Positions 35,868 to 43,992 of a DNA stretch of 64,000 bases are shown here, in pieces. Under the pieces are notes generated by a model that worked only from the letters and a program-made list of their open reading frames with translations, was not told the DNA's origin and did not search any database. Position 1 is the first letter of the stretch. Each line of letters starts with the position of its first letter. The DNA comes from Paenibacillus sp. BIHB 4019 (GTDB lineage: Bacteria; Bacillota; Bacilli; Paenibacillales; Paenibacillaceae): contig NZ_CP016808.1 of the NCBI RefSeq assembly GCF_002741035.1, positions 2,182,001-2,246,000 of the forward strand, read 5' to 3'. The translations under genes were made by a program, and so were the position numbers.

Positions 35868-36332
35868 ATGTCCTATATCGTTGATTTTAAAAATGTGTCT
35901 ACAGTTGGTTTAGAGTCTTCGCCTGTAGTAGAAGCGCTTGCTGGATTACGTGCTAATGAAGCCCGTTATTTCATGAACAAATACAAGCATGAATTTACGG
36001 TTGTGCAAGCTAGTGAAAGCCAGGAGACTCTTGATTATGTGAACCGGATTTTGAAAGAAGAACGTGATATTGAATTTGCGGCCAAACCGTTAGAAACATC
36101 GCAGTTCCAAGTGGAAAATATTAAATTTGCCTATGTCTTTTATGAGGATGGTCTTGCGATCAACGTCATGTATACGGTTGATGACCCTAAGAAGCGGGCC
36201 GTTGGTTTTAAGCTTTCTGAGGGGATGGAGATACCAAAGGAGCTAGAAGAGAAGTTCAAGTTTGCCAGACAGAAGTCTAAACTAGCTGGTACCATTCGGG
36301 GTTCGTTTTTTGTAATAAAAAAAGAATATTAA
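35868..36332 (+). CDS. Unrecognised protein, copy B of a duplicated gene
   Basis: A 154-residue homologue of the product at 14779 (MSYIVDFKNVS), close to it along its length. One long stretch from GGTTGATGACCC onward is nearly unchanged at DNA level. ATG 35868 is used because GGAGAG directly precedes ATG 35862. It ends about 100 bases before att-like repeat copy 3, so the two copies lie near opposite ends of the central part of the island. Function is not known. Confidence 0.72.
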   Translation: MSYIVDFKNVSTVGLESSPVVEALAGLRANEARYFMNKYKHEFTVVQASESQETLDYVNRILKEERDIEFAAKPLETSQFQVENIKFAYVFYEDGLAINVMYTVDDPKKRAVGFKLSEGMEIPKELEEKFKFARQKSKLAGTIRGSFFVIKKEY

Positions 36333-36403
36333 AATAAGTAAAAGCGCAATTTGAAGGGGGCCATCCATTTATTCTGTTTGCAAAAAATACGAGATCAAAG
36401 AAA

Positions 36404-36427
36404 GGGCCATCCCGCAAAGGATGGCCC
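36404..36427. terminator. Hairpin preceding att-like repeat copy 3
   Basis: GGGCCATCC pairs with GGATGGCCC around CGCAAA. It is the counterpart of the hairpin before copy 2, at the same distance from the repeat (7-8 bases). Confidence 0.6.
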
Positions 36428-36433
36428 TAAATC

Positions 36434-36479
36434 TTGCCCTTACAGACAGCACGGTGAATCGTATCATAAGTGACGGCGA
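36434..36479 (+). repeat. 46-nt att-like direct repeat, copy 3
   Basis: Six substitutions against copy 1, no gap. The rlmH-like core at 36453-36471 (GGTGAATCGTATCATAAGT) matches rlmH at 16 of 19 positions and is the copy closest to the staphylococcal SCC core as I recall it. One frame reads HGESYHK-stop. Confidence 0.8.
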
Positions 36480-36636
36480 AAATAGGATACCCTTAAAAAT
36501 CATTTTCAAAATTCAGGTGAAAAGGAGGTGGACTCAGGAAACACGATCATTATAATAAAAATAACAAATGTGCACAGGACCTCGTCATATAAACGGGTTT
36601 GGCAGTAATATGAAACGTCAGACAGGAGGAATTGTA

Positions 36637-37245
36637 TTGCAGCAGCTCTTTAACGATCTGATTAAGCAGGAGGTAAAGCCGTTCCTTGCAAAGCATGGCT
36701 TTGCCAAGAAGAGTTTGAATTTTAGTAAAACGACAGAAGGCCTCTTCTACATGTTCAATTTCCAAAAATCCTCGGGCAACTCGGCAGAAAATGTTATGTT
36801 TTATGTGAATTGCGGCATTTATGCAGCGGAGTTGGCACAGATTCAATCGAAAGAGATTTTGACGGCGCCTCAGGAAGCGGAGTGTCACTTTAGAGCAAGA
36901 ATCGGGGAAATTGCCCAGGCTGCTCCAGATCGATTCGCAATCACTCCTGATACGGATAGGGATGAGTTGAGAAAAACGCTGTTAGGCGGATTGGAAGAAG
37001 TTATTCGTTTCTATGATAAGATGACCCGTGCTAGATCCATTGTGGACTATTACATTTCGGGTCCATTTTTGCATCTGGGCGAAGAGAGCTTTCATTTGCT
37101 GTTGCAATCCAATGATACAGCAGCGGCTAACCAATATTTGAAGGCTTTGCAGGAAAAGTACGGAGCGGAAAATCGGTGGGCCATATTCGAAAATAAGTAC
37201 GAGGCCATCTTCAATAAATACGGAGTGGAATTTAATAAGCTATAA
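36637..37245 (+). CDS. DUF4304-domain protein
   Basis: A 202-residue protein from TTG 36637, which has AGGAGGA 6 bases upstream. The frame opens earlier, at 36568, but without a ribosome site. It matches DUF4304, with LIKQEVKPFLAKHGFAKKS and FYMFNFQKS at the N-terminus. The family is widespread near toxin-immunity and mobile regions, with unknown function. It overlaps the convergent DoxX gene by 14 bases and is the first gene beyond att-like copy 3. Confidence 0.72.
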   Translation: MQQLFNDLIKQEVKPFLAKHGFAKKSLNFSKTTEGLFYMFNFQKSSGNSAENVMFYVNCGIYAAELAQIQSKEILTAPQEAECHFRARIGEIAQAAPDRFAITPDTDRDELRKTLLGGLEEVIRFYDKMTRARSIVDYYISGPFLHLGEESFHLLLQSNDTAAANQYLKALQEKYGAENRWAIFENKYEAIFNKYGVEFNKL

Positions 37246-37585
37246 ATGCAACAAATACAGCGAACGCGAAAAAGACGATGTTCACGCTAATTTCTCGATA
37301 TTCCTTACGCTTAATGTGAAAGAGGGCACCGAAAAGAACGACTACGGCAAGTGCTGTTGCGGCAATTGGCGTCAGCACCGGCAAGATGTTTGTCGCTTGA
37401 GGCAGAATGATTCCAATTGCCCCCAGCAATTCTGTTAATCCAATAAAAGCTACGAACCCTTTCGAAACGTCCTTTACCCATCCCCAAGACGCTTTGGCTT
37501 TTTTATATTGAAATGCCTTCAACCATCCGGAATAAAGGAAACCCAGTGCTACCAGACCTTGAACAATCCATAACGTGATATTCAT
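37232..37585 (-). CDS. DoxX-like small membrane protein
   Basis: A 117-residue protein with four membrane spans and the DoxX-like pattern GFLYSGWLKAF and GLTELLGAIGIILP. AGGAGG precedes the ATG. It is divergent from an HxlR-type repressor, a common pairing in which the repressor controls quinone- or electrophile-response genes. The role of DoxX proteins is not settled. Confidence 0.85.
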   Translation of the reverse strand: MNITLWIVQGLVALGFLYSGWLKAFQYKKAKASWGWVKDVSKGFVAFIGLTELLGAIGIILPQATNILPVLTPIAATALAVVVLFGALFHIKRKEYREISVNIVFFAFAVFVAFIAY

Positions 37586-37638
37586 GAATAATGCTGCCTC
37601 CTAACTACTTATTCGCTGCGCGCTAAAGGTATAATAGA

Positions 37639-37658
37639 CCTTAATCAATGATTTAAGG
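37639..37658. promoter_or_regulatory. Candidate HxlR operator
   Basis: CCTTAATCAATGATTTAAGG is a near-perfect inverted repeat in the shared DoxX / HxlR promoter region, next to GGTATAATAG, which carries a good -10. The link to HxlR is inference. Confidence 0.45.
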
Positions 37659-37730
37659 AAGTAGGCACTTTATCTAAACATAGTTAACAAAAGGTTACCT
37701 TAGCCAAGCATAAGGAAATGGGAGGGTTCA

Positions 37731-38075
37731 ATGAAATCGTATTGCAAGTTTGAATCAGCACTGGATATTTTAGTGGGTAAATGGAAGTCGGTCATTTTGC
37801 TTCAGCTTATTTCGAACGGTATTATGAGATTCAGCGAGCTGCAAAGAGCAATACCGGATATTAACAAAAAGATGCTCACGCAGCAATTAAGAGAGCTTGA
37901 ATATAACGACATCGTTTATCGCAAGGTGTATAACCAAATTCCGCCGAAAGTGGAATACTCCATTTCAGACTACGGCAAAGGCTTAAGTACGGTGTTACAG
38001 GCACTTAACGATTGGGGAGAGACCCATAGCAAGCATATGATTGAGCTGCACGGTGAAGATCGTTCAGGGAATTAA
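37731..38075 (+). CDS. HxlR-family transcriptional regulator
   Basis: A 114-residue winged-helix repressor with the family opening ALDILVGKWKSVILLQL and the recognition region KMLTQQLRELEYNDIV. A single Cys near the N-terminus (SYCKFESA) is placed like the redox-sensing Cys of YodB and CatR, so electrophile or quinone sensing is possible. GGGAGGG precedes the ATG. It is divergent from the DoxX-like gene. Confidence 0.9.
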   Translation: MKSYCKFESALDILVGKWKSVILLQLISNGIMRFSELQRAIPDINKKMLTQQLRELEYNDIVYRKVYNQIPPKVEYSISDYGKGLSTVLQALNDWGETHSKHMIELHGEDRSGN

Positions 38076-38157
38076 GTTTGGTGAAAAAGGATGGCTAGCA
38101 GCGGTTATATAAGCTTGTTAGGCGTTAAATGCATATTCGCTGATAGCCCCGTTAAGC

Positions 38158-38190
38158 TAAACCTTACCCTAAGTGGGAGCAAGTTTTTTT
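38158..38190 (+). other. Degenerate rlmH-end-like sequence, possible distal att site
   Basis: AACCTTACCCTAAGTGGGAG followed by CAAGTTTTTTT parallels the rlmH end and its right flank (AACCGTACCATAAGTAGGGG then CAAGTTTTTTT, to 7211), with the T-run also shared. The 46-nt ends are not preserved. It could mark the right edge of the island, but a chance match to a T-rich stretch is possible. Confidence 0.4.
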
Positions 38191-38204
38191 AAGAGCGTGC
38201 CCAC

Positions 38205-38228
38205 AAAGGGGCTGCCCCTTTCTTTTTT
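38205..38228 (+). terminator. Terminator after HxlR gene
   Basis: AAAGGGG-CTG-CCCCTTT followed by CTTTTTT. Confidence 0.75.
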
Positions 38229-38318
38229 GCAGTTGAAGGATGATAAATGCTGCTAACAAGAATGTTTCTCGGTAGTTCCCCAATAGGGGAATGGGGAAAA
38301 TAGGCCCTTTTATTTACT

Positions 38319-39065
38319 CTACACTTGAGCGGTGGGACGGATCACAATCTCGTTCACATCGATATTATCTGGTTGTTCGATTGCGTATGCAATTGCACGG
38401 GCCACCGCATCCGGTGTCATTGCCAGTTTATCCCGGATGGCGGCGAGTTGATCTCTTAATGCCAGGTCTGTCATGCCCTCCGTGAAATTCGTCTGCACAA
38501 TACCGGGCGAAATGATGGTTACGCGCAGCTTATCGCCAGCCTCTTGGCGTAACCCCTCCGAGATCGCGCGCACAGCAAATTTCGTTCCGGAGTAGACTGA
38601 CTGGTTCGGCACGGTCTTATGTCCTGCTGTAGAAGCAGTGTTCACGAAATGCCCGAAACCTTGTTTGCGAAAGACAGGCAACCCTGCAGCTATGCCATAC
38701 AAAACCCCTTTAATATTGACGTCAATCATGTCCTCCCAATCTTCGACACACAGATCATCGAGAGGGGAAATGGGCATAACACCGGCATTGCTGACGAGAA
38801 CATCAAGCTTCCCGTACCGTTCGCATGCCAGTGTAACGAGTCTGCACATATCCTCACGCCGTCTCACGTCAGTGCTTGCATAAACAGCTTCGCCACCCCT
38901 ATTTGTAATGCGTGCCGCCAGCGCTTCAAGGCGATCCACTCCGCGCGCCCCAAGGACGACCTTTGCCCCGCGTTCGGCTAGCAACAGCGCTGTTGCTTCT
39001 CCAATTCCGCTACTTGCACCCGTAATGACGACGACTTTATTCTCCATTCTTCCTTCCAAGCTCAT
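38319..39065 (-). CDS. Short-chain dehydrogenase/reductase
   Basis: A 248-residue classical SDR with TGASSGIG, SNAGV and the catalytic YSGTK. ARGVDR after strand two suggests an NADP preference. It is the YdfG-like type common in Firmicutes. AAAGGA precedes the ATG. It is divergent from the AraC_N-type regulator at 39222, which probably controls it, mirroring the other AraC-SDR set in the island. Confidence 0.9.
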   Translation of the reverse strand: MSLEGRMENKVVVITGASSGIGEATALLLAERGAKVVLGARGVDRLEALAARITNRGGEAVYASTDVRRREDMCRLVTLACERYGKLDVLVSNAGVMPISPLDDLCVEDWEDMIDVNIKGVLYGIAAGLPVFRKQGFGHFVNTASTAGHKTVPNQSVYSGTKFAVRAISEGLRQEAGDKLRVTIISPGIVQTNFTEGMTDLALRDQLAAIRDKLAMTPDAVARAIAYAIEQPDNIDVNEIVIRPTAQV

Positions 39066-39221
39066 AGCCCAATCCTTCTTTCTGTGATCTCTTGGCCTTG
39101 CAAGTACATTTTAAGAAAAATTCGATTGAATCGGGTAGATCAATCATGTCCTATTCTTGCCTAATCCTATTCGGTGTGGATATAATTAGCCATCAGAGTT
39201 TGCGGAAAGGAAAGATGAAGC

Positions 39222-40145
39222 ATGCACAATTTCGTCCACCCCCCTAAGATTTCTGCCCATCTGCAAGAACTGATTCTTCTTATTCAACGTCACGCGCCTT
39301 CGGACGGAAAACACGCCACAGCAGTGCCGGATCTTTGTTTCAGGCGCGCAAGCCATATGTCGGAGCCGACGCATACGGTCAATATGCCCTCACTGTACGT
39401 GGTCGCACAAGGTTCAAAGACTGCAATGCTGGGCGGGGAAAATTACGTGTACAATCCGGCTACCTACATGGTCACCTCAGTGCATCTGCCTGTAATCGGG
39501 AAAATCACTTTAGCCTCGCCGCATGTTCCTTATCTAAGCCTTCATTTATCCATTAACCCAGATGAAATTCTGGACATTATCCATAAGAGCAGCTCCCAAT
39601 GGAACGGAAAGACGGAGCGAGGCATATTGGTGAGCCAATCCGATCATCTGCTGCTTGATGGGCTGCTTCGGCTTGTCAGACTTTTGGATACCCCTGAGGA
39701 TATTCAGTTTCTTGCGCCGCTTATCACCCGCGAGATCCTTTATCGTTTGCTGCAAGGTGAGCAGGGAGCTTTAATCAGGCAATTTGCCATAGTCGGCAGT
39801 TATGCGCATAGCATTTCCAAAACAATCAATCTGATTAACCGCGATTACTCCAAGCCTCTTGTGATCGAAGAATTGGCGAAGGCAGCAAACATGAGCCCTT
39901 CTTCTTTGCACAAGCATTTTAAAAGGATAACGGCGATAAGCCCACTACAGTATCAGAAGGCTATCCGACTGCAGACAGCACGCCGCTTGCTGCTCTCGGA
40001 GGGATTAGAAGCCGCTGATGCGGGCTTTCGCGTTGGCTACGAGAGTCCTTCGCAGTTCAGCCGGGAGTATGGCCGCATGTTTGGACGCCCCCCAATGAAC
40101 GATGTTAAGCATCAGCGTAATGCCTTAAGTGCTCCGGTTGATTGA
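39222..40145 (+). CDS. AraC-family regulator (AraC_N type)
   Basis: A 307-residue paralogue of the regulator at 20547. The AraC_N sensor has LYVVAQGSKTAMLGGE, and the C-terminal HTH pair has IEELAKAANMSPSSLHKHFK and GYESPSQFSREYGRMFG. GGAAAGGAAAG precedes the ATG. A strong terminator follows. It likely activates the divergent SDR gene in response to a small molecule. Confidence 0.88.
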   Translation: MHNFVHPPKISAHLQELILLIQRHAPSDGKHATAVPDLCFRRASHMSEPTHTVNMPSLYVVAQGSKTAMLGGENYVYNPATYMVTSVHLPVIGKITLASPHVPYLSLHLSINPDEILDIIHKSSSQWNGKTERGILVSQSDHLLLDGLLRLVRLLDTPEDIQFLAPLITREILYRLLQGEQGALIRQFAIVGSYAHSISKTINLINRDYSKPLVIEELAKAANMSPSSLHKHFKRITAISPLQYQKAIRLQTARRLLLSEGLEAADAGFRVGYESPSQFSREYGRMFGRPPMNDVKHQRNALSAPVD

Positions 40146-40162
40146 TATGCAATAAACCTAAG

Positions 40163-40197
40163 AAAACCGTCAGGACGCATCTCCCTGACGGTTTTTC
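40163..40197 (+). terminator. Terminator after AraC gene
   Basis: AAAACCGTCAGG-GACGCATCTC-CCTGACGGTTTTT, with a closing T-run. Confidence 0.92.
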
Positions 40198-40374
40198 TTA
40201 TTGTCCGTCCCACGCCTCTCCTCCGTTCTCTCCGAGACCAAAGTCTAGTAATGAACGGAACCTAAGGCAGACGCGAAGCAGGTAAATTTTAGTTAAAGTA
40301 AGTTGCAGAGGATAACATTAGATATTAGCTGAACGGCACGGGTGTAATCATCATACATATAAGCGGGGGCAATT

Positions 40375-41259
40375 ATGGAATTATTGATTGAAAGTGTGAG
40401 CAAGAAATATAAAGGGAATTTTTATGGGCTTCGGGACTTATCGCTAGAGATACAAACAGGTGTCTTGGGATTGCTTGGCCCGAATGGTGCAGGAAAATCA
40501 ACATTGATGAGAATTCTATCGACCATTACCCAGCCAACCGGTGGAAAGGTGAGCTGGAATGGCATCGATATTACGAAAGATCCCAATTCTGTACGACGTA
40601 TTTTAGGCTATTTGCCACAGGATTTTGGCGTTTACCCTCATTTAAACGCAGTTGAGTTTTTGGAATATTTGGCGTCAATCAGAGGGCTGGATTATAAAAT
40701 CGCAAGAAAAAGAATTGAAGAGCTGCTGCACCTGGTTAATCTGCATGAGGTGCGCAAAAAACCGTTGAATGGTTTTTCAGGCGGGATGAGGCAGCGGGTG
40801 GGCATAGCACAGGCGTTACTGAACGATCCCCAGCTATTAATCGTTGATGAGCCAACGGTGGGACTTGATCCTGAGGAGCGTATTCGGTTTCGTAATCTCC
40901 TATCCGAATTATCTGGGGAGCGTATTGTTATTTTATCCACCCATATCGTATCCGACATCGAAGCAACCGCCACCGATATCGCCATTGTCAATCAAGGACG
41001 AAGTATCGTACAGGCGGCTCCAAGTGAATTATTAGCAGCTACAGTGGGAAAAGTGTGGGAGTGGCTAATACCGAGTCATACATGGGTGAAGGTACGCAAA
41101 CAATTACTGGTCAGCAGCACCATTCAAACCAGTGAAGGGGTACATGTAAAGGTTATTGCTGATACTCAGCCATCAGCGGAGAGCCGCTTGGTCACACCAA
41201 CTTTAGAGGATGCATATTTGTATTACATTTCAGCAAGCAAGCAGTGGGCAATAGCATGA
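40375..41259 (+). CDS. ABC-2 transporter ATP-binding protein
   Basis: A 294-residue ATPase with Walker A GPNGAGKST (about 36-44), Q-loop LPQDFGVY, signature FSGGMRQRVG and Walker B LLIVDEPTVGLD. The extra C-terminal region of about 80 residues is typical of exporters of drugs, lantibiotics or lipids. It shares a 4-base ATGA overlap with the permease gene. Substrate is unknown. Confidence 0.92.
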   Translation: MELLIESVSKKYKGNFYGLRDLSLEIQTGVLGLLGPNGAGKSTLMRILSTITQPTGGKVSWNGIDITKDPNSVRRILGYLPQDFGVYPHLNAVEFLEYLASIRGLDYKIARKRIEELLHLVNLHEVRKKPLNGFSGGMRQRVGIAQALLNDPQLLIVDEPTVGLDPEERIRFRNLLSELSGERIVILSTHIVSDIEATATDIAIVNQGRSIVQAAPSELLAATVGKVWEWLIPSHTWVKVRKQLLVSSTIQTSEGVHVKVIADTQPSAESRLVTPTLEDAYLYYISASKQWAIA

Positions 41260-42848
41260 CCTCGCTTCGTATTCTCTTTCACTTGATGAAAGCGGACTAT
41301 TTGGAAAGGGTTCGACGCTATAGCTTTTTGATTACCGTGCTCCTGTCCATGTTCATCGTATATAAGTACATACCTTCAAGTGATGATAATTATTTAACCT
41401 TATCGCTGCAATCTATGCGCGGCCTATATAGCTCTGCATGGGTCGGTAGTGGAGTCGCGGTATTGACATCGATGCTATTAAGTCTTCCAGCGTTTTTTCT
41501 AGTGAAAAATGCGATAGAACGGGATGTGCAGACTGGGGTCGGGCAAATCATTGCGACAACTCCGACTACTAAGTGGATGTACACCATGGGCAAAATGTGG
41601 AGCAACTTCGTTTACTTGATGTCTATCGTTGCTGTTTTAATGGTTTCTGCGCTTGCCATGCAGCTAATTAGAGGGGAAGATTACGCGGTTGATTTGGTTG
41701 CTTTATGGCTTCCATTTATGTATTCTACATTGCCAACGATGGCTTTGGTGGCTTCAATTGCCATCTTTTTTGAAGCTGTACCTTGGTTGCGTAAGGGATT
41801 GAGCAATTTAATATATTTTGCAATGTGGATCTTATCGCTGATTTTTTCGACCAAGGCAACTCATTCCAGCCAGGATATGTTCGGAATCTCGCCGATTATT
41901 ACGAACATGTCGAGCGAGGCGAATGAAAGGATTCCCAATAGCCTTGGGGGCCATGTCTCAGGGATAAGCCCCTTGAAGGGAGAGCTGCTAACCTACGACT
42001 GGAACGGTGTACATTGGACGATCCAGATGTTTTTAGAACGCTATGCGTGGCTTGCTGCGGCAGTCATTGTTGTAACCGTGGCTTCCTTCTTTTTTCACCG
42101 GTTTGATCTGACACGATACGTTAAAATGAATAAATTAAGCAAGCCCAATGGAACTGAAAAGGTAGAGCCGCACAGTAAGCCAGCATCTAGGAAGGATACA
42201 GATATAAAGCTGACTCCTTATGGGGCTGCAAAGTGGCAAACAAACTATTTTACAACATTAGCTCTGGAAGTGCGTCTTATGCTCAAAGGGCAGCGTTTGT
42301 GGTGGTACTTAGCAGCATTGGCTATGATCGTGTTAGGTTTAGTATTACCGATGGAAACTGTAACAGCGTATGTTGTACCTTTTACTTGGCTATTGCCTAT
42401 CCTCCTTTGGTCGACAATGGGAACAAATGAATCGTATTATCGTACCCATTCATTGGTTTTTACAGCGGTGTATCCCGTTCGCAATACATTTGTCGGAGTA
42501 TGGCTGGCTGGAATTATCGTTGCATATTTGACGGGCAGTGGGGCGCTCATTCATTTTCTTATTGCAGGAGAATGGGACAGTTTAATGGCCATGGGCGTTG
42601 GTGGATTGTTTATACCTACTTTAGCTGTGGCATTAGGGATATGGTCGGGGAATAGCAAGCTGTTTCAAGTAGTATTTATGCTGCTATGGTATCTGGGCCC
42701 CTTTAACAAGTGGGATGCTTTGGATTTTATAGGGTCGACACCGGAAGGTCTGGAGCGAGGGATATATGTGTATTACCTGCTAGCTACTATTATTTTGCTG
42801 ATATTGGCCGTCATGGGTAGAGCGCGTCAAGCGAAAATGTATAGTTAA
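41256..42848 (+). CDS. ABC-2 transporter permease (fused two-half type)
   Basis: A 530-residue membrane protein with two sets of about six spans, separated by a hydrophilic stretch near residues 290-335. It is thus two permease halves in one chain. ATG 41256 overlaps the ATPase stop as ATGA and is preferred to GTG 41244. Together with the ATPase it forms a complete exporter. A terminator follows. Confidence 0.85.
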   Translation: MTSLRILFHLMKADYLERVRRYSFLITVLLSMFIVYKYIPSSDDNYLTLSLQSMRGLYSSAWVGSGVAVLTSMLLSLPAFFLVKNAIERDVQTGVGQIIATTPTTKWMYTMGKMWSNFVYLMSIVAVLMVSALAMQLIRGEDYAVDLVALWLPFMYSTLPTMALVASIAIFFEAVPWLRKGLSNLIYFAMWILSLIFSTKATHSSQDMFGISPIITNMSSEANERIPNSLGGHVSGISPLKGELLTYDWNGVHWTIQMFLERYAWLAAAVIVVTVASFFFHRFDLTRYVKMNKLSKPNGTEKVEPHSKPASRKDTDIKLTPYGAAKWQTNYFTTLALEVRLMLKGQRLWWYLAALAMIVLGLVLPMETVTAYVVPFTWLLPILLWSTMGTNESYYRTHSLVFTAVYPVRNTFVGVWLAGIIVAYLTGSGALIHFLIAGEWDSLMAMGVGGLFIPTLAVALGIWSGNSKLFQVVFMLLWYLGPFNKWDALDFIGSTPEGLERGIYVYYLLATIILLILAVMGRARQAKMYS

Positions 42849-42857
42849 TAGGAGTTA

Positions 42858-42896
42858 AAGCGTCAAAGCACAGGGATGTGCTTCTGACGCTTTTTT
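42858..42896. terminator. Terminator after ABC-2 operon
   Basis: AAGCGTCAAAGCAC-AGGGA-TGTGCTTCTGACGCTT (one bulge), then TTTT. The stem also serves the convergent gene poorly, since no T-run lies on that side. Confidence 0.85.
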
Positions 42897-42948
42897 GGTC
42901 TGATTTTTCATGTAAGGGGCGCAGCGTATGAGGATGAAGGAGCTGGCG

Positions 42949-43977
42949 TTATTGAACAGCCAATTCCATAAAATTGTTTGCTGCCAGCCGAACGGCTAGC
43001 ACACTTCCCGTATTGAGGGAGTTATCGAAATAAAGGACATGATTGTTTTTGACCGCCGCAAGCGATTGCCATACTGCCAGCTTCTCGTTTTGCTTAACAG
43101 CCGCTTTTGCCACCTCTATATCATGCTGAAAAATAATATAGTCAGGGTTCATATCGGATAGAGCCTCTACGGATAGCACATCGTTGTCAGCGGGATATCC
43201 TTTCGGCACTAGCAAGCCAAAACCAGTCGTTTCATTGTAATACATCGTATTGTTTGTGCCTTGTGCAATAAAAGTGCCATCATCGCCAACCCGCAGCAGA
43301 GCGAACGTTTTATCTTTCAAAGCGCCAAGCTGCTGCTTGGATTGTTCAATGGCCGCCTTCGTTTCCTTAATATATTGCTCAGCCAATTCCTCTTTGCCTA
43401 CAATTTGGGCACTAAGCAAGGTAGCTTCTTCCCAGGTGTCTGCGTAATTGATTTGAACAACTGGCGCGATTTTGCTCAATTCGTCATATAGGGCGTCTAT
43501 ATGTCCTTTAAAGGTCACAATGACATCCGGATTCGCCTCGATAATCTTCTCTAGATTAAGCTCGCGTCCGCTACCCAAATCAATAACATCGGCTGTATCG
43601 GCATAAGGCTTCAGCGTAGCGTATTCTGCGAGCGCACTTGCCGCACTGCCGGACGCGATAGGAGGTGTATCCAAGGCAAAAAAGTAGTCCAAATACAAAG
43701 GATGAAGCACCGCTATCCGCTTCGGCTGCTCCTCAAGCACAATGTCATGGCCCGCACCATCGGTAATGGTTCTTGGCCAAGTGGCAGAGGCTTCGGCAGG
43801 GCTTTCTTTCGCTGCGCCTGCATCTGAGGCCAGTGCACTTTCAGAAGGAGAGGGACTACTTGCATTTGAAGAAAGGTCGTTGTCTGTGGGCTGATTATTT
43901 CCGCTTGCACCGGAACAACCGGCGAAGAGAGCGGTCAATATAAAAAGAGAAACAAGGAGCCCGAGCAGTTTATTCAT
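42949..43977 (-). CDS. Siderophore-iron ABC transporter substrate-binding lipoprotein
   Basis: A 342-residue lipoprotein with signal and lipobox LTALFAGC, then a Ser/Ala-rich linker and a class III periplasmic-binding fold (Peripla_BP_2) with EEQPKRIAVLHP and NPDVIVTFKGH. It would capture ferric siderophore outside the membrane. No permease or ATPase gene adjoins it, so it must use one encoded elsewhere. It is cotranscribed with the upstream reductase gene (15-base gap) and lies behind a Fur box. GGAGG precedes the ATG. Confidence 0.87.
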   Translation of the reverse strand: MNKLLGLLVSLFILTALFAGCSGASGNNQPTDNDLSSNASSPSPSESALASDAGAAKESPAEASATWPRTITDGAGHDIVLEEQPKRIAVLHPLYLDYFFALDTPPIASGSAASALAEYATLKPYADTADVIDLGSGRELNLEKIIEANPDVIVTFKGHIDALYDELSKIAPVVQINYADTWEEATLLSAQIVGKEELAEQYIKETKAAIEQSKQQLGALKDKTFALLRVGDDGTFIAQGTNNTMYYNETTGFGLLVPKGYPADNDVLSVEALSDMNPDYIIFQHDIEVAKAAVKQNEKLAVWQSLAAVKNNHVLYFDNSLNTGSVLAVRLAANNFMELAVQ

Positions 43978-43992
43978 GAGGAATCCTCCGGA

